A stretch of DNA of 64,000 nt from assembly GCF_020523965.1 (NCBI RefSeq), contig NZ_JAJAPX010000006.1, positions 1 to 64,000 of the forward strand. The letters are read 5' to 3'. Both the position numbers and the translations under genes were made by a program. Positions within the stretch are counted from its first letter, which is position 1. Each line of letters begins with the position of its first letter. The notes below the pieces were generated by a model. That model made no database searches. It saw only the letters and a list, made by a program, of their open reading frames with translations, and had not been told where the DNA came from. Source of the DNA: Neotamlana sargassicola. Its GTDB lineage: Bacteria; Bacteroidota; Bacteroidia; Flavobacteriales; Flavobacteriaceae. Below, piece by piece: positions 54,759 through 63,043 of this stretch.

Positions 54759-55575
54759 CTTTTGTGATATCCTTTTCTAATTCTCGAATTAACTCTAGCT
54801 TACGTTTATTTATTACAATTTGGTTTATGGTAGGTTTAACATATTCCAAAGGTGCCATATCATTTCGCAATAACACATCGTTAATTTGCATCAAATATAC
54901 TCCTAATGAATCTTTGAGTTGTATAAAATTAGATTTTTTTAACAGTTCGCTTGAGTTTTCGGCAGTTATTGCCGGAATTTTTTGAACCACTTGATTAAAC
55001 TTTATCCAAATTGAGTCGTTAAGCGAATAAGATTTAAACTGAATAGAAATAGAATCTAAAACCTTTTTATCCTCGCTGTTATAGCGTTTAAATCGCTCGT
55101 TAATTGTTTTAAAATCGATAATATTTTCATCTAAATGAATGTATCGAAATTTAATTAACTCTTCGTTTAACTTAAAAATTTCTTTATTGTTTTGATAATA
55201 TTGTTCGGCTTCAGTTAATTTAACAATGGTATCGATATTTCGTTTTACAAGCGCCTCTACATAAGCTTTTGCATATAAATCATTTTTATACTGATTTACC
55301 AATTTGTTAAACGTTTCTTGTTTTTTATGACTTAAATTAAGTTTTGCTCCGTCTACAAAAAGCTGTTGGGTTGCCCATTTATTTATAAAATTCTGCACAA
55401 GAAGCGTGCTATCTTCTACCGAGGCTTCCTTAGGGACCAAATCTTCAATATCGCTTAAATACAAATACGATTCGTTTACTCGAGCCACAGGAATTCCTTC
55501 TTGCTCGGTTTTAAAAAACTGACAAGACTGAGCTACAACTACGATTACTAATATGATGAGAAAACGCTTTTGCAC
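54721..55575 (-). CDS. PpiC/SurA-related lipoprotein
   Basis: A 284-residue lipoprotein with the lipid cysteine at residue 18 (VVAQSC). The sequence PVARVNESYLYLSDIEDLVP and KWATQQLFVDGAKLNLS resembles the N-terminal chaperone region of SurA/PpiC proteins, but the rotamase motifs (GG..., GYHI) are not seen, so isomerase activity is doubtful. The start codon is GTG at 55575, placed directly after the upstream stop (TAA then GTG). Lying between two parvulin proteins, it is probably a chaperone subunit or partner. Confidence 0.8.
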   Translation of the reverse strand: MQKRFLIILVIVVVAQSCQFFKTEQEGIPVARVNESYLYLSDIEDLVPKEASVEDSTLLVQNFINKWATQQLFVDGAKLNLSHKKQETFNKLVNQYKNDLYAKAYVEALVKRNIDTIVKLTEAEQYYQNNKEIFKLNEELIKFRYIHLDENIIDFKTINERFKRYNSEDKKVLDSISIQFKSYSLNDSIWIKFNQVVQKIPAITAENSSELLKKSNFIQLKDSLGVYLMQINDVLLRNDMAPLEYVKPTINQIVINKRKLELIRELEKDITKDAIKNKQFEIYN

Positions 55576-57522
55576 TTAGTTGTTTTTTATTTTATTTTTT
55601 ACTTCTTGCAATACTTTTTCATCAATATCAACTTCGTATTTTTCGTGCAACCCGTTTACCCAATTAATTTCTTTTTGTTGCTGATAATCGCTAATTACAG
55701 CTCCTTTTGCTTCGACAAATTCGAGCTGCTTTTTAGGTAAAACTTCTTTAATTTTCACCACAACATAAGAATTGTTATGGCTTAATATTTTTGAAACCCC
55801 TACATTAAATGGTAAGTTTTCTGGTAATGTTTGATGAGTTTTTTCTAAAACACCAGTAGAGAACAACACTTCAATTTTATCTTCCGAATTCACTAAAGGT
55901 TTTATTTTTTCGACATCGTAACCTTTTTCAAACCATTTGGCTACCTTTTTTAAAGCCTTTTTATTTGATGATGATGCCACGACAGCATCAATTTTTTCAT
56001 TTGAAATGTAATTCGCTTTATGCGATTCGAAATATTCTTTTACCGCTAAAGTATCATTACTAGCTGCATTCCAAATGGTATTTTCCATTAAATCGAAAAG
56101 CAACAATCCGTCGCGATACTCTCCAACTATATTTGCAAACTCTTCGTTTTCATCTTCTAAATTATTTTCATGATAACGAATTAAGTTTTCGTTTAAAAAG
56201 TTGTTGTAAACGTTATTTACTATAGTTTTAAAAGACGCTTTTGCGGTTGGGTTTCTTTGCGACTTCATTAAATAATCGGCAAAATGCTTATACGAAAATG
56301 ATCGTTTACCAATAACTACTAAGTTTTTTTTACCAATAAAACTTGGTGGCAAAAACCATGTTTTAGTAAAATAACTATCGTTTAAAATAGATTCGAAATA
56401 ACTTAAATCTGGAGTAGATGCAATCCTATAGTGCTTTTTTAATTTAGCTATTAAAGCTTCGTCGATGAGTTTGGAGCGATCATCGCGTTTTACCTTATTA
56501 ATAAGTTCTGGTTTTATAGTTTCGAATTCGGGAGTTGGTTTTGCATTATATAATTTTACAATGTGCCAACCGTAAGCCGACTTAAAAGGCTGAGAAAAAT
56601 CTCCAATATTTTCTAATGAAAAAGCCACGTCTTCAAACTCTTGCGAACGTAATTGGCCTCCAACTATTGGTGCTAATTTACCGCCATTTGAAGAGGTACT
56701 CTTATCGTCTGAAAATTGTTTCGCTAAAGCTTCAAAATCTTCTCCTTGTTTTAATTTTTGATAAATATCTTGAATTTTTACCTCTGCTTTTTCGGTATTA
56801 TTGTTATTATCAACCAACATAATGTGTGCTACGGTTCGCTCACCGCGCGATTCTCGTTTATCTAACACATTAACTATATGATAACCAAAACGTGTACGAA
56901 ATGGTTTTGATATATCGCCGACCGGTGTATTGAATGCAACGGTTTCAAAATCGTAAACCATTTTAAATCCAGAGAAATACCCTAATTTTTCACCATAAAC
57001 AGTTTGCCCATTATGCACTTCTTGCCTTACTTTTTCGAAACCTTCTTTTAGTGCTCTATCTCGCAATTCACTAATTTTATTAAAGGCTGCTAACGTATCT
57101 TTTGGGCTTGCGGTTTCGGCCAATTTTACAAGAATATGATTCGCATTAACATCGAACGAAATACGCTCGTAGGCCTCTTCAACCAAAGCATCGGTTACTT
57201 TAGTTTCTTTCATAAAGCTATTTGCTAATTGCTTTTTATAACTCGATAATTCGCGTAAATAACTTGGATTAGTATCGAAACCCAAAGCATGAGCTTCTTT
57301 TAGTTTTAATTTATAGTTTATAAAAAGTTCTAAATAATTATCTACTTCTTTTTGTGATTCGTCTTGAACTAAATCTAAATTTTTATTATAAACTCTTAAA
57401 AATTCTGAAGTGTAAACAGGCTTATTATCTATAGTAAAAAGAACTTGATCCTGTTTTGTTTGGGCATTTAGTTTTACCAAAAAAACTGAAAGAAATAAAA
57501 TTAAAACTCCGCTAACGCGCAT
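55576..57522 (-). CDS. Periplasmic peptidyl-prolyl isomerase with two parvulin domains
   Basis: A 648-residue exported protein and the first gene of the operon. The signal peptide (1-20, ending VKLNAQ) is followed by a helical region with VYTSEFLRVYNKNL. Two parvulin domains lie at about 125-215 (FDVNANHILVKLAETA, RTRFGYHIVNVLDKRES) and about 228-330 (RTVAHIMLVDN, FSDDKSTSSNGGKLAPI, SAYGWHIVKLYN). A long C-terminal region (about 350-648) has no clear domain. It probably helps fold outer-membrane proteins. A good promoter lies 27-56 nt upstream. Confidence 0.92.
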   Translation of the reverse strand: MRVSGVLILFLSVFLVKLNAQTKQDQVLFTIDNKPVYTSEFLRVYNKNLDLVQDESQKEVDNYLELFINYKLKLKEAHALGFDTNPSYLRELSSYKKQLANSFMKETKVTDALVEEAYERISFDVNANHILVKLAETASPKDTLAAFNKISELRDRALKEGFEKVRQEVHNGQTVYGEKLGYFSGFKMVYDFETVAFNTPVGDISKPFRTRFGYHIVNVLDKRESRGERTVAHIMLVDNNNNTEKAEVKIQDIYQKLKQGEDFEALAKQFSDDKSTSSNGGKLAPIVGGQLRSQEFEDVAFSLENIGDFSQPFKSAYGWHIVKLYNAKPTPEFETIKPELINKVKRDDRSKLIDEALIAKLKKHYRIASTPDLSYFESILNDSYFTKTWFLPPSFIGKKNLVVIGKRSFSYKHFADYLMKSQRNPTAKASFKTIVNNVYNNFLNENLIRYHENNLEDENEEFANIVGEYRDGLLLFDLMENTIWNAASNDTLAVKEYFESHKANYISNEKIDAVVASSSNKKALKKVAKWFEKGYDVEKIKPLVNSEDKIEVLFSTGVLEKTHQTLPENLPFNVGVSKILSHNNSYVVVKIKEVLPKKQLEFVEAKGAVISDYQQQKEINWVNGLHEKYEVDIDEKVLQEVKNKIKNN

Positions 57523-57548
57523 GTGTGTTATTTTTTTAAGAATGATTA

Positions 57549-57578
57549 CAAAAATACTAATATAAAGCTATTAAACAA
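57549..57578 (-). promoter_or_regulatory. Promoter of the periplasmic PPIase operon
   Basis: On the minus strand TTG (57578-57576), a 19-nt spacer and TATTTTTG (57556-57549) match the Bacteroidota consensus; the -7 ends 26 nt before the ATG. Confidence 0.62.
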
Positions 57579-57621
57579 GTTGTTTTTGAAACGGTTTATA
57601 CACCAAAATATTATAATTGTT

Positions 57622-57629
57622 TAACTTTG
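57622..57629 (+). promoter_or_regulatory. Candidate -7 element for the 77-aa protein gene
   Basis: TAACTTTG fits TAnnTTTG exactly, 41 nt before the ATG at 57671. No TTG at the right distance. Confidence 0.35.
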
Positions 57630-57670
57630 ATTTTTAAGAATATTTAGTCTGAAATTAAAGACAGTAAAAC

Positions 57671-57904
57671 ATGAAACAACTTAAGCTAATCTGGGATTTT
57701 TATGGGCCAAATGCCGAAAAAACGGCACAGCATCATGAAATACACTTAAAAGAATATATTAAAATAGAAAACTTAGATATTACAATTACTGGCTGCACCA
57801 CAATTAGCGACGTACACACCATTGCTTTTTTGGTTGTTAACGAATCTGATATGAAGCCTATTAGAGATGCCTTAAAACCCCATCGCGGACAACTTTATAA
57901 TTAA
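57671..57904 (+). CDS. Small conserved protein of unknown function
   Basis: A 77-residue soluble protein, MKQLKLIWDFYGPNAEKTAQ onwards. It contains a His cluster (HHEIHLKEY) and the strand pattern IENLDITITGCTTISDVHTI followed by AFLVVNESDMKPIRDAL, which suggests a small alpha/beta fold like a ferredoxin-like sandwich. I believe similar proteins occur across Flavobacteriia but cannot name the family. It is flanked by a candidate promoter and a strong terminator, so it is its own transcript, divergent from the PPIase operon. Confidence 0.75.
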   Translation: MKQLKLIWDFYGPNAEKTAQHHEIHLKEYIKIENLDITITGCTTISDVHTIAFLVVNESDMKPIRDALKPHRGQLYN

Positions 57905-57906
57905 AC

Positions 57907-57939
57907 AAAAAAAATCCAACACACGGTTGGATTTTTTTT
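57907..57939. terminator. Bidirectional terminator between the 77-aa gene and the response regulator gene
   Basis: A 14-bp perfect stem (eight A, tccaac / gttgga, eight T) with loop acacg. Acts for both convergent genes. Confidence 0.9.
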
Positions 57940-57957
57940 TAAATATTATATGTTTTA

Positions 57958-58662
57958 TTATTCGTTTATAACCAACCTAAAACCTTCACCGTGTATATTT
58001 AAAATTTCAACTTTTTCGTCTAGTTTTAAATATTTACGCAATTTCGCAATATAAACATCCATACTACGAGAAGTAAAGTAATTATCGTCGCGCCAAATTT
58101 TTGTTAAGGCTAATTCTCGAGGCATTAAATCGTTTTCATGTAATGCCAATAAACGCAATAACTCATTCTCTTTTGGCGATAATTTTACCGGATCTCCGCC
58201 GTTGAATTTTAAGAAACGTAGTTTAGAATTTAAATCGAATTTACCAATTTTAAATTCAAATTGTTTACTATCCGAAATGGTTTCGGTAGCCTTACGTTGC
58301 ATAATTGCTTTAATTTTCATTAAAAGCACTTCGCTATCGAAAGGTTTGTTTAAATAATCGTCTGCCCCTACTTTATAACCTTTTAAAACATCTTCTTTCA
58401 TGGTTTTAGCGGTTAAAAATATAATTGGCACATCGCTATTTTTTTCGCGAATTTCTTTGGCTAAAGTAAACCCATCTTTATAAGGCATCATAACGTCTAG
58501 AATGCATAAATCGAAATCATCTTTTTTAAACTTTTCAAAGCCTTCCATTCCGTTTTTTGCATGCGTTACCTCATAATCATTCATCATTAAATAATCTTTA
58601 AGTACGGTTCCAAAATTAGGGTCGTCCTCAACTAGTAAAATTCTTTTCTTTTGCTCTTCCAT
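57958..58662 (-). CDS. OmpR/PhoB-type response regulator (RprY-like)
   Basis: A 234-residue two-component regulator. The receiver (about 5-120) has Asp13/Asp14, phospho-acceptor Asp56 (LCILDVMMPYKDG), Thr in FLTAKT and Lys in YLNKPFD. The winged-helix domain (about 135-232) has LSPKENELLRLLALHENDLM, IWRDDNYFTSRSMDVYIAKL and NIHGEGFRLVI. It starts 2 nt after the histidine kinase stop, so the pair is co-translated. In Bacteroidota such pairs are called RprX/RprY; targets here are unknown. Confidence 0.94.
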   Translation of the reverse strand: MEEQKKRILLVEDDPNFGTVLKDYLMMNDYEVTHAKNGMEGFEKFKKDDFDLCILDVMMPYKDGFTLAKEIREKNSDVPIIFLTAKTMKEDVLKGYKVGADDYLNKPFDSEVLLMKIKAIMQRKATETISDSKQFEFKIGKFDLNSKLRFLKFNGGDPVKLSPKENELLRLLALHENDLMPRELALTKIWRDDNYFTSRSMDVYIAKLRKYLKLDEKVEILNIHGEGFRLVINE

Positions 58663-58664
58663 AT

Positions 58665-60236
58665 TTAAGATATTAGTGGAAGCTTAATTATAAATGTGCT
58701 TCCTTTGTCTTTTTCACTTTCTACTGATATATGACCTTGGTGGTCTTCTACAATTCTTTTCACATATGCCAAACCTAAACCGTGGCCCTTCACATTATGT
58801 ATATTTCCTGTGTGCTCTCTATAAAATTTTTCGAATACACGTTTGGCAACTGCTTTACTCATGCCGCTACCGTGGTCTTTTATTTTTAAAACAATATTAG
58901 TTCCTACATTTTCTGTATAAACTTCTATTTCTGGGATGTTTGGAGAATACTTTATAGCATTATCCAAAATATTAACTATTACATTTGTAAAGTGTGTGTC
59001 GTTTGCCAAAACCGAAGATTTGTCGGCATTTAAAAAGGTTTTTATATAACCTTGCCTATCTTCAATAATTAACTCAACATGCATTATAGCATCTTCAACT
59101 AAGTCGTGCAACTTTACACGTTCCTTACTAATGTTTAACTCGTTTTTTTCTAATTTAGATATTCTTAATACGTTTTCAACCTGAGCATGCATACGTTTAT
59201 TTTCATCTTTTATCATTTTTAAATAACGTAGCACTTTAGTTTCGTCGCTTATAATTTTAGGATTTTTTATGGCATCTAACGCTAAATTAATAGTTGCAAT
59301 TGGCGTTTTAAACTCATGCGTCATATTGTTTATAAAATCACTCTTTATTTGCGAGATTTTACGCTGTTTAACTAATTGTAAAATGGCGCTTGTGTAAGCC
59401 AGAATTATAATTAAGGTGAAAATTACAGACAGTAAAATCATACCTATAACTCCAGACAAAATAAACTTATCGTCGTCTGGGAAATTAACCAATAAACGGT
59501 ATGGAGTTTGCCTGTTTTCGTCGTAAAAAATAGGAACTTTAAATGTTGAATTAGGCCTGTTTTCGAAATTTTCACTACTCACCTTAGTTGCTAAATCATT
59601 GCTATAAATGGCTAATTCAAAATTAATATCGATACCATCCTTTTTTAGTTTTTCGCCCAGTAATTTTCTAATTTCTGCTTCGGAAACTCTTTTATGAATT
59701 GGTGTTCGTTTTGAAATAGCTTTGTAACTTTTTTCAAAACTAATTCGTTGTGCCTCATTTATAGCCCCACTGTTACGAATAATTTCGGAAATTGGACTCT
59801 TTAAATCTTTATCTGCTGGCCCAAAATCTGTATAAACTTCGGCAGTTGAATTACCAATTATATTTGTAATATCAAGACTATCTAAACCAATGTCAAAGAG
59901 CGATGAAGATAATTTATAATTTTCTTCAAGTACATTACTTCTATAAATGAGGGTTTCGTTGGTTGTATTGTTTTTTCTGTAAACCAATAATTGCGAAACA
60001 TTTGTAGAGTCTAAAACTTTATCTTTATCTAACTTCTGAAAATTTTTAAAAGCCGTTTCTAACTCATTTTCTTCAATTATATTAGACACATAATTTAATG
60101 CTGTAACCACATTAAACTTAAAATGTTCCTTTTCGTTTTTAACCGATTCGTTTATGTAATAAGCTTGAATAGATATAATACCTATAAGCGACAAACTCAT
60201 TAATATTATGAGTAGGATAAAAATTCTTTTCCTCAT
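58665..60236 (-). CDS. Membrane sensor histidine kinase (RprX-like)
   Basis: A 523-residue kinase. The first membrane segment (about 5-25) and the second (about 258-282, GVIGMILLSVIFTLIIILAY) enclose a periplasmic sensor domain of about 230 residues. The HisKA domain carries His307 in NMTHEFKTPIATINLALD. The ATPase domain has NVIVNILDNAIKYSPN, KDHGSGMSKAVAKRVFEKFY and KGHGLGLAYVKRIVEDHQG. No HAMP is obvious. It is the first gene of the pair with the RprY-like regulator. The signal is unknown. Confidence 0.93.
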   Translation of the reverse strand: MRKRIFILLIILMSLSLIGIISIQAYYINESVKNEKEHFKFNVVTALNYVSNIIEENELETAFKNFQKLDKDKVLDSTNVSQLLVYRKNNTTNETLIYRSNVLEENYKLSSSLFDIGLDSLDITNIIGNSTAEVYTDFGPADKDLKSPISEIIRNSGAINEAQRISFEKSYKAISKRTPIHKRVSEAEIRKLLGEKLKKDGIDINFELAIYSNDLATKVSSENFENRPNSTFKVPIFYDENRQTPYRLLVNFPDDDKFILSGVIGMILLSVIFTLIIILAYTSAILQLVKQRKISQIKSDFINNMTHEFKTPIATINLALDAIKNPKIISDETKVLRYLKMIKDENKRMHAQVENVLRISKLEKNELNISKERVKLHDLVEDAIMHVELIIEDRQGYIKTFLNADKSSVLANDTHFTNVIVNILDNAIKYSPNIPEIEVYTENVGTNIVLKIKDHGSGMSKAVAKRVFEKFYREHTGNIHNVKGHGLGLAYVKRIVEDHQGHISVESEKDKGSTFIIKLPLIS

Positions 60237-60305
60237 TAGTCAAATTTAACATTTTAACATTTAGAAATTTTATTTTTAACCTTACATTAACAAAAAGCAA
60301 ACTAC

Positions 60306-60887
60306 TTATCGTGTTAAAAGATTTTCATGAATTTTTGCTACCTGATTTTTAATACTTTGCAATGTTGTATTATGAATTACAAAATGTGAACGTTCTATTT
60401 TTTGGTCGTCGCTCCATTGGTTTTTCATAATAGCTTCAATTTTTTCAATCGTAGTATTGTCTCGTTTTAATAACCGTTCTATACGCGTTTCACGATTTGC
60501 AGTAACGGTAATAACAAAATCGCAGGCTTTATCACCGCCATTTTCGAATAGTATTGCAACCTCTTTTATTACGTAAGGCGCCTTTTGTTTTAAAGTCCAT
60601 TTTAAAAAATGTTTTGCCACTCTTGGATGAATAATGGCATTCATTTTTTCTAAATAACTTTTATCGTTAAAAATAATATTAGCTATAAATGGTTTATTTA
60701 ACTCATCGTTTACATAAACCTCTTCGCCAAATAATTGGATGAGTTTTCGTTTAATAATTTTAGATTTGCGCATTAGTTTTTTAGCCTCGTCGTCTGCAAT
60801 ATAAACGGGAATTCCCAATGCTTTAAATTGCTTTGCCACGGTGGTTTTACCGCTACCAATACCTCCTGTAAGTCCTACAACTATCAT
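60306..60887 (-). CDS. coaE: Dephospho-CoA kinase
   Basis: Phosphorylates dephospho-CoA in the last step of coenzyme A synthesis. The 193-residue protein starts MIVVGLTGGIGSGKTTVAKQ with the P-loop, then PVYIADDEAKKLM, IIHPRVAKHFLKW and DFVITVTANRETRIERLLKR. Length is normal. Its ATG overlaps the YbbR-like gene stop by 4 nt, so it is translated with that gene. Confidence 0.95.
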   Translation of the reverse strand: MIVVGLTGGIGSGKTTVAKQFKALGIPVYIADDEAKKLMRKSKIIKRKLIQLFGEEVYVNDELNKPFIANIIFNDKSYLEKMNAIIHPRVAKHFLKWTLKQKAPYVIKEVAILFENGGDKACDFVITVTANRETRIERLLKRDNTTIEKIEAIMKNQWSDDQKIERSHFVIHNTTLQSIKNQVAKIHENLLTR

Positions 60888-61843
60888 TTTACTATTATAA
60901 ATTCTACACGTTGTCTATTAATTTTAGCGTTTTTTACCAAGTTTGGCTGCTGAACCAATTCGGGTATTAAAACCGTTTGATTATTATTTAACTTGCTGTA
61001 ATCGCAAACCACTTTAAAATCTTTTGTAGTTATTTTATCGTAATTACTTAAACTTACATTATAACGCACATTTACAGATTTTGGGAAGTATTTTAACTCT
61101 AAGTTTTTAGGCTTATTAATTATGGTTATAGGTACGCTTAAGTTACCCTCTGTAAATTTTTCGACTCCTGCTTTTAAGGTTACGGTATTAACCGAAAACT
61201 TTAAATCTGAACTATTTTTAGGCAACTTTAGTTTTACAATTTTATTTATATCAGACCGAACCTCGTTAAAAACTTGAGCCTCGGTTTCTATTTCATTTAT
61301 TTTTGAAACTAAAACATTAGGTCCAACTACAACTAACGAGTCTGGCTCGACTACAACAGGGTTTGGCGAATTATAACCTGGCGAAAAGTTTAACTGTGCC
61401 TTTACAACAACTGGAACTTTTTTTACCTGGTTAATTCCATATTTAAACGTTAAGGTATCAGGTTCTATATTAAGTATTTCAACTTCTTTACCAAATTGCG
61501 TATTATTTAAATATGCAGCCGATTTATACCAAACAAAAACACCCTCTTTTTTATAAACATCTTTACTAAAATCTATAGTTATTTTAGGTTCGCTAAATGC
61601 ATATTTAAGCCATTTAAAACCATGTGTTTTTAAAGTAATATTTAGTTGCACCGAATCGTTTAAAATAATAAATTCTTGCGGAACATCCTGTTTTACAACA
61701 GAAAACCCTAACGTATTGGTATATGTTTTAGATAGTTTAGTGAAAATTAGAATAATAAAGGCAAACAACAAAAACAGAAAGAACACATTGATTCTTTTGT
61801 TTTTATGCGATTTTATTATTTCGGATTTTAGTTTATTAATCAT
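60884..61843 (-). CDS. YbbR-like domain membrane protein
   Basis: A 319-residue protein with one membrane segment near the N terminus (about 18-36, INVFFLFLLFAFIILIFTKL) and an extracytoplasmic part of beta-rich YbbR-like repeats, e.g. VPVVVKAQLNFSPGYNSPNP and VVVEPDSLVVVGPNVLVSKI. YbbR (CdaR) proteins regulate the c-di-AMP cyclase in Firmicutes; whether that holds here is unknown, as no cyclase gene is adjacent. Coupled at both ends: 1-nt overlap with the glycosyltransferase gene and 4-nt overlap with coaE. Confidence 0.82.
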   Translation of the reverse strand: MINKLKSEIIKSHKNKRINVFFLFLLFAFIILIFTKLSKTYTNTLGFSVVKQDVPQEFIILNDSVQLNITLKTHGFKWLKYAFSEPKITIDFSKDVYKKEGVFVWYKSAAYLNNTQFGKEVEILNIEPDTLTFKYGINQVKKVPVVVKAQLNFSPGYNSPNPVVVEPDSLVVVGPNVLVSKINEIETEAQVFNEVRSDINKIVKLKLPKNSSDLKFSVNTVTLKAGVEKFTEGNLSVPITIINKPKNLELKYFPKSVNVRYNVSLSNYDKITTKDFKVVCDYSKLNNNQTVLIPELVQQPNLVKNAKINRQRVEFIIVK

Positions 61844-62847
61844 TACGATTTAAAGAATAAATTTGGGAAATGACTTTCTGGATCTTTTTTTAACACGCTA
61901 ACAGCTAAGGTTGATTTAAAAAAACCTAAACCATAACCAAAAAATTGGTACAAAATAGCCACCATTGCTAATAGTGACACAGTTATACTCTTTGTTGAAA
62001 TTACAGCCAACAAAAAGGCTAGTAAAAAATACAAAACAAAACCATAAAACACCCAATTTACTCCTATAAAAAACAAAATAACAGAAACTATTAAGCCAAG
62101 ACTAAAAACTGTAGGAAACCAGTAAGTTATTTTTTTTGTTGAAGGGTGCCAAACATTTAAAATAGGACGAACTAAACCAAATTTATGTACTTGATTATAA
62201 AATTTGCGCCATGAAATACGACGTTTATGATATACAAAAGCTTCTGGAATAAGTTTGGTTTTAAAACCTAATTGCCATAAACGTATGGTTAAGTCTGGAT
62301 CTTCACCGGGATGGATTTTCCCAAAACCTTTTGATGCTAGAAATGCCTTTTTTGAAATCCCCATATTAAAACTTCGTGGTTGAAACTCATTGACACTATT
62401 TTTACTTCCTCGAATACCGCCTGTGGTAATAAATGAAGTCATGGCAAAATTTATTGCTTTTTGTAAATTACTAAAGGAAGATTGTGCTGCATCGGGCCCG
62501 CCAAAACAATCTGCATAATTTAAGTTCAAACTTTGGGTAACCTCATTGAGGTAATTTGGTGGCAATACGCAATCGGAATCGAGAATTATAAAATAATTAC
62601 CCGATGCGTTTTGCATGCCGTAGTTTCTGGAGTCTCCAGGACCTGTATTTTCTTTAAAAAAATATTTAACATTTAACTTAGTATCAAACTCTTCTACAAT
62701 ACGTTTTGAAGTTATTGTAGAGCCATCTTCTACAATTACAATTTCGAAATTGGTATTGCCTTGTAATGTTGTAAAACTTTGTAAAAGTTCTAAGGTTTCG
62801 TCGGGACGATTGTAAACCGGAATTATAAAGGAAAACTGTAATTTCAT
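61843..62847 (-). CDS. Family 2 glycosyltransferase with C-terminal membrane segments
   Basis: A 334-residue inner-membrane enzyme that transfers a sugar from a nucleotide donor. It starts at the ATG at 62847 (MKLQFSFIIPVYNRPDETLE); the frame stays open upstream to 62958 but through a palindromic repeat element, so this extension is rejected. The GT-A fold shows FEIVIVEDGSTITSKRI, the DxD motif in IILDSDCVLPPNYL, FGGPDAAQSS and HPGEDPDLTIRLWQLGFKT. Several membrane helices close the protein. It begins the operon with the YbbR-like gene and coaE. The sugar and acceptor are unknown. Confidence 0.92.
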   Translation of the reverse strand: MKLQFSFIIPVYNRPDETLELLQSFTTLQGNTNFEIVIVEDGSTITSKRIVEEFDTKLNVKYFFKENTGPGDSRNYGMQNASGNYFIILDSDCVLPPNYLNEVTQSLNLNYADCFGGPDAAQSSFSNLQKAINFAMTSFITTGGIRGSKNSVNEFQPRSFNMGISKKAFLASKGFGKIHPGEDPDLTIRLWQLGFKTKLIPEAFVYHKRRISWRKFYNQVHKFGLVRPILNVWHPSTKKITYWFPTVFSLGLIVSVILFFIGVNWVFYGFVLYFLLAFLLAVISTKSITVSLLAMVAILYQFFGYGLGFFKSTLAVSVLKKDPESHFPNLFFKS

Positions 62848-62873
62848 GTTTGCACTAAACTTCGCTGATTTTT

Positions 62874-62956
62874 GCGTTAGGGATTGAGCCATTGTTGGAG
62901 CTCCTCGCAGAGAGCGACTTGCGAAAGCCCGACCCCGAAACTTCGGGGTAACGCCC
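62874..62956. repeat. REP-like palindromic repeat element upstream of the glycosyltransferase gene
   Basis: About 83 bp, clearly richer in G+C than its surroundings. Ends carry the inverted pair gcgtta (62874-62879) and taacgc (62949-62954). Inside are a perfect 7-bp hairpin ccccgaa / ttcgggg (62933-62948) and the palindrome ggagctcc. I recall similar GCGTTAGGGATTGA...GGTAACGCCC elements scattered in Flavobacteriaceae genomes, but copy number cannot be checked here. Confidence 0.6.
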
Positions 62957-62982
62957 AACTTATTTTAATTAACAAATGTAAC

Positions 62983-63008
62983 AAAAAAAGCCACCTTAAA
63001 AAGATGGC
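62983..63008 (-). terminator. Terminator after fabI
   Basis: Stem gccacctt / aagatggc (one mismatch), 3-nt loop, then seven T on the minus strand, 36 nt past the fabI stop. Confidence 0.72.
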
Positions 63009-63043
63009 CATGTATTTTTATAAACCTTAATGGTTTTTCAAAC

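Noticed and set aside
62848-62958. N-terminal extension of the glycosyltransferase (in-frame ATG at 62958)
   Set aside because: The extra 37 residues are coded by a palindromic GC-rich element and do not resemble a GT2 start; MKLQFSFIIPVYN at 62847 does.
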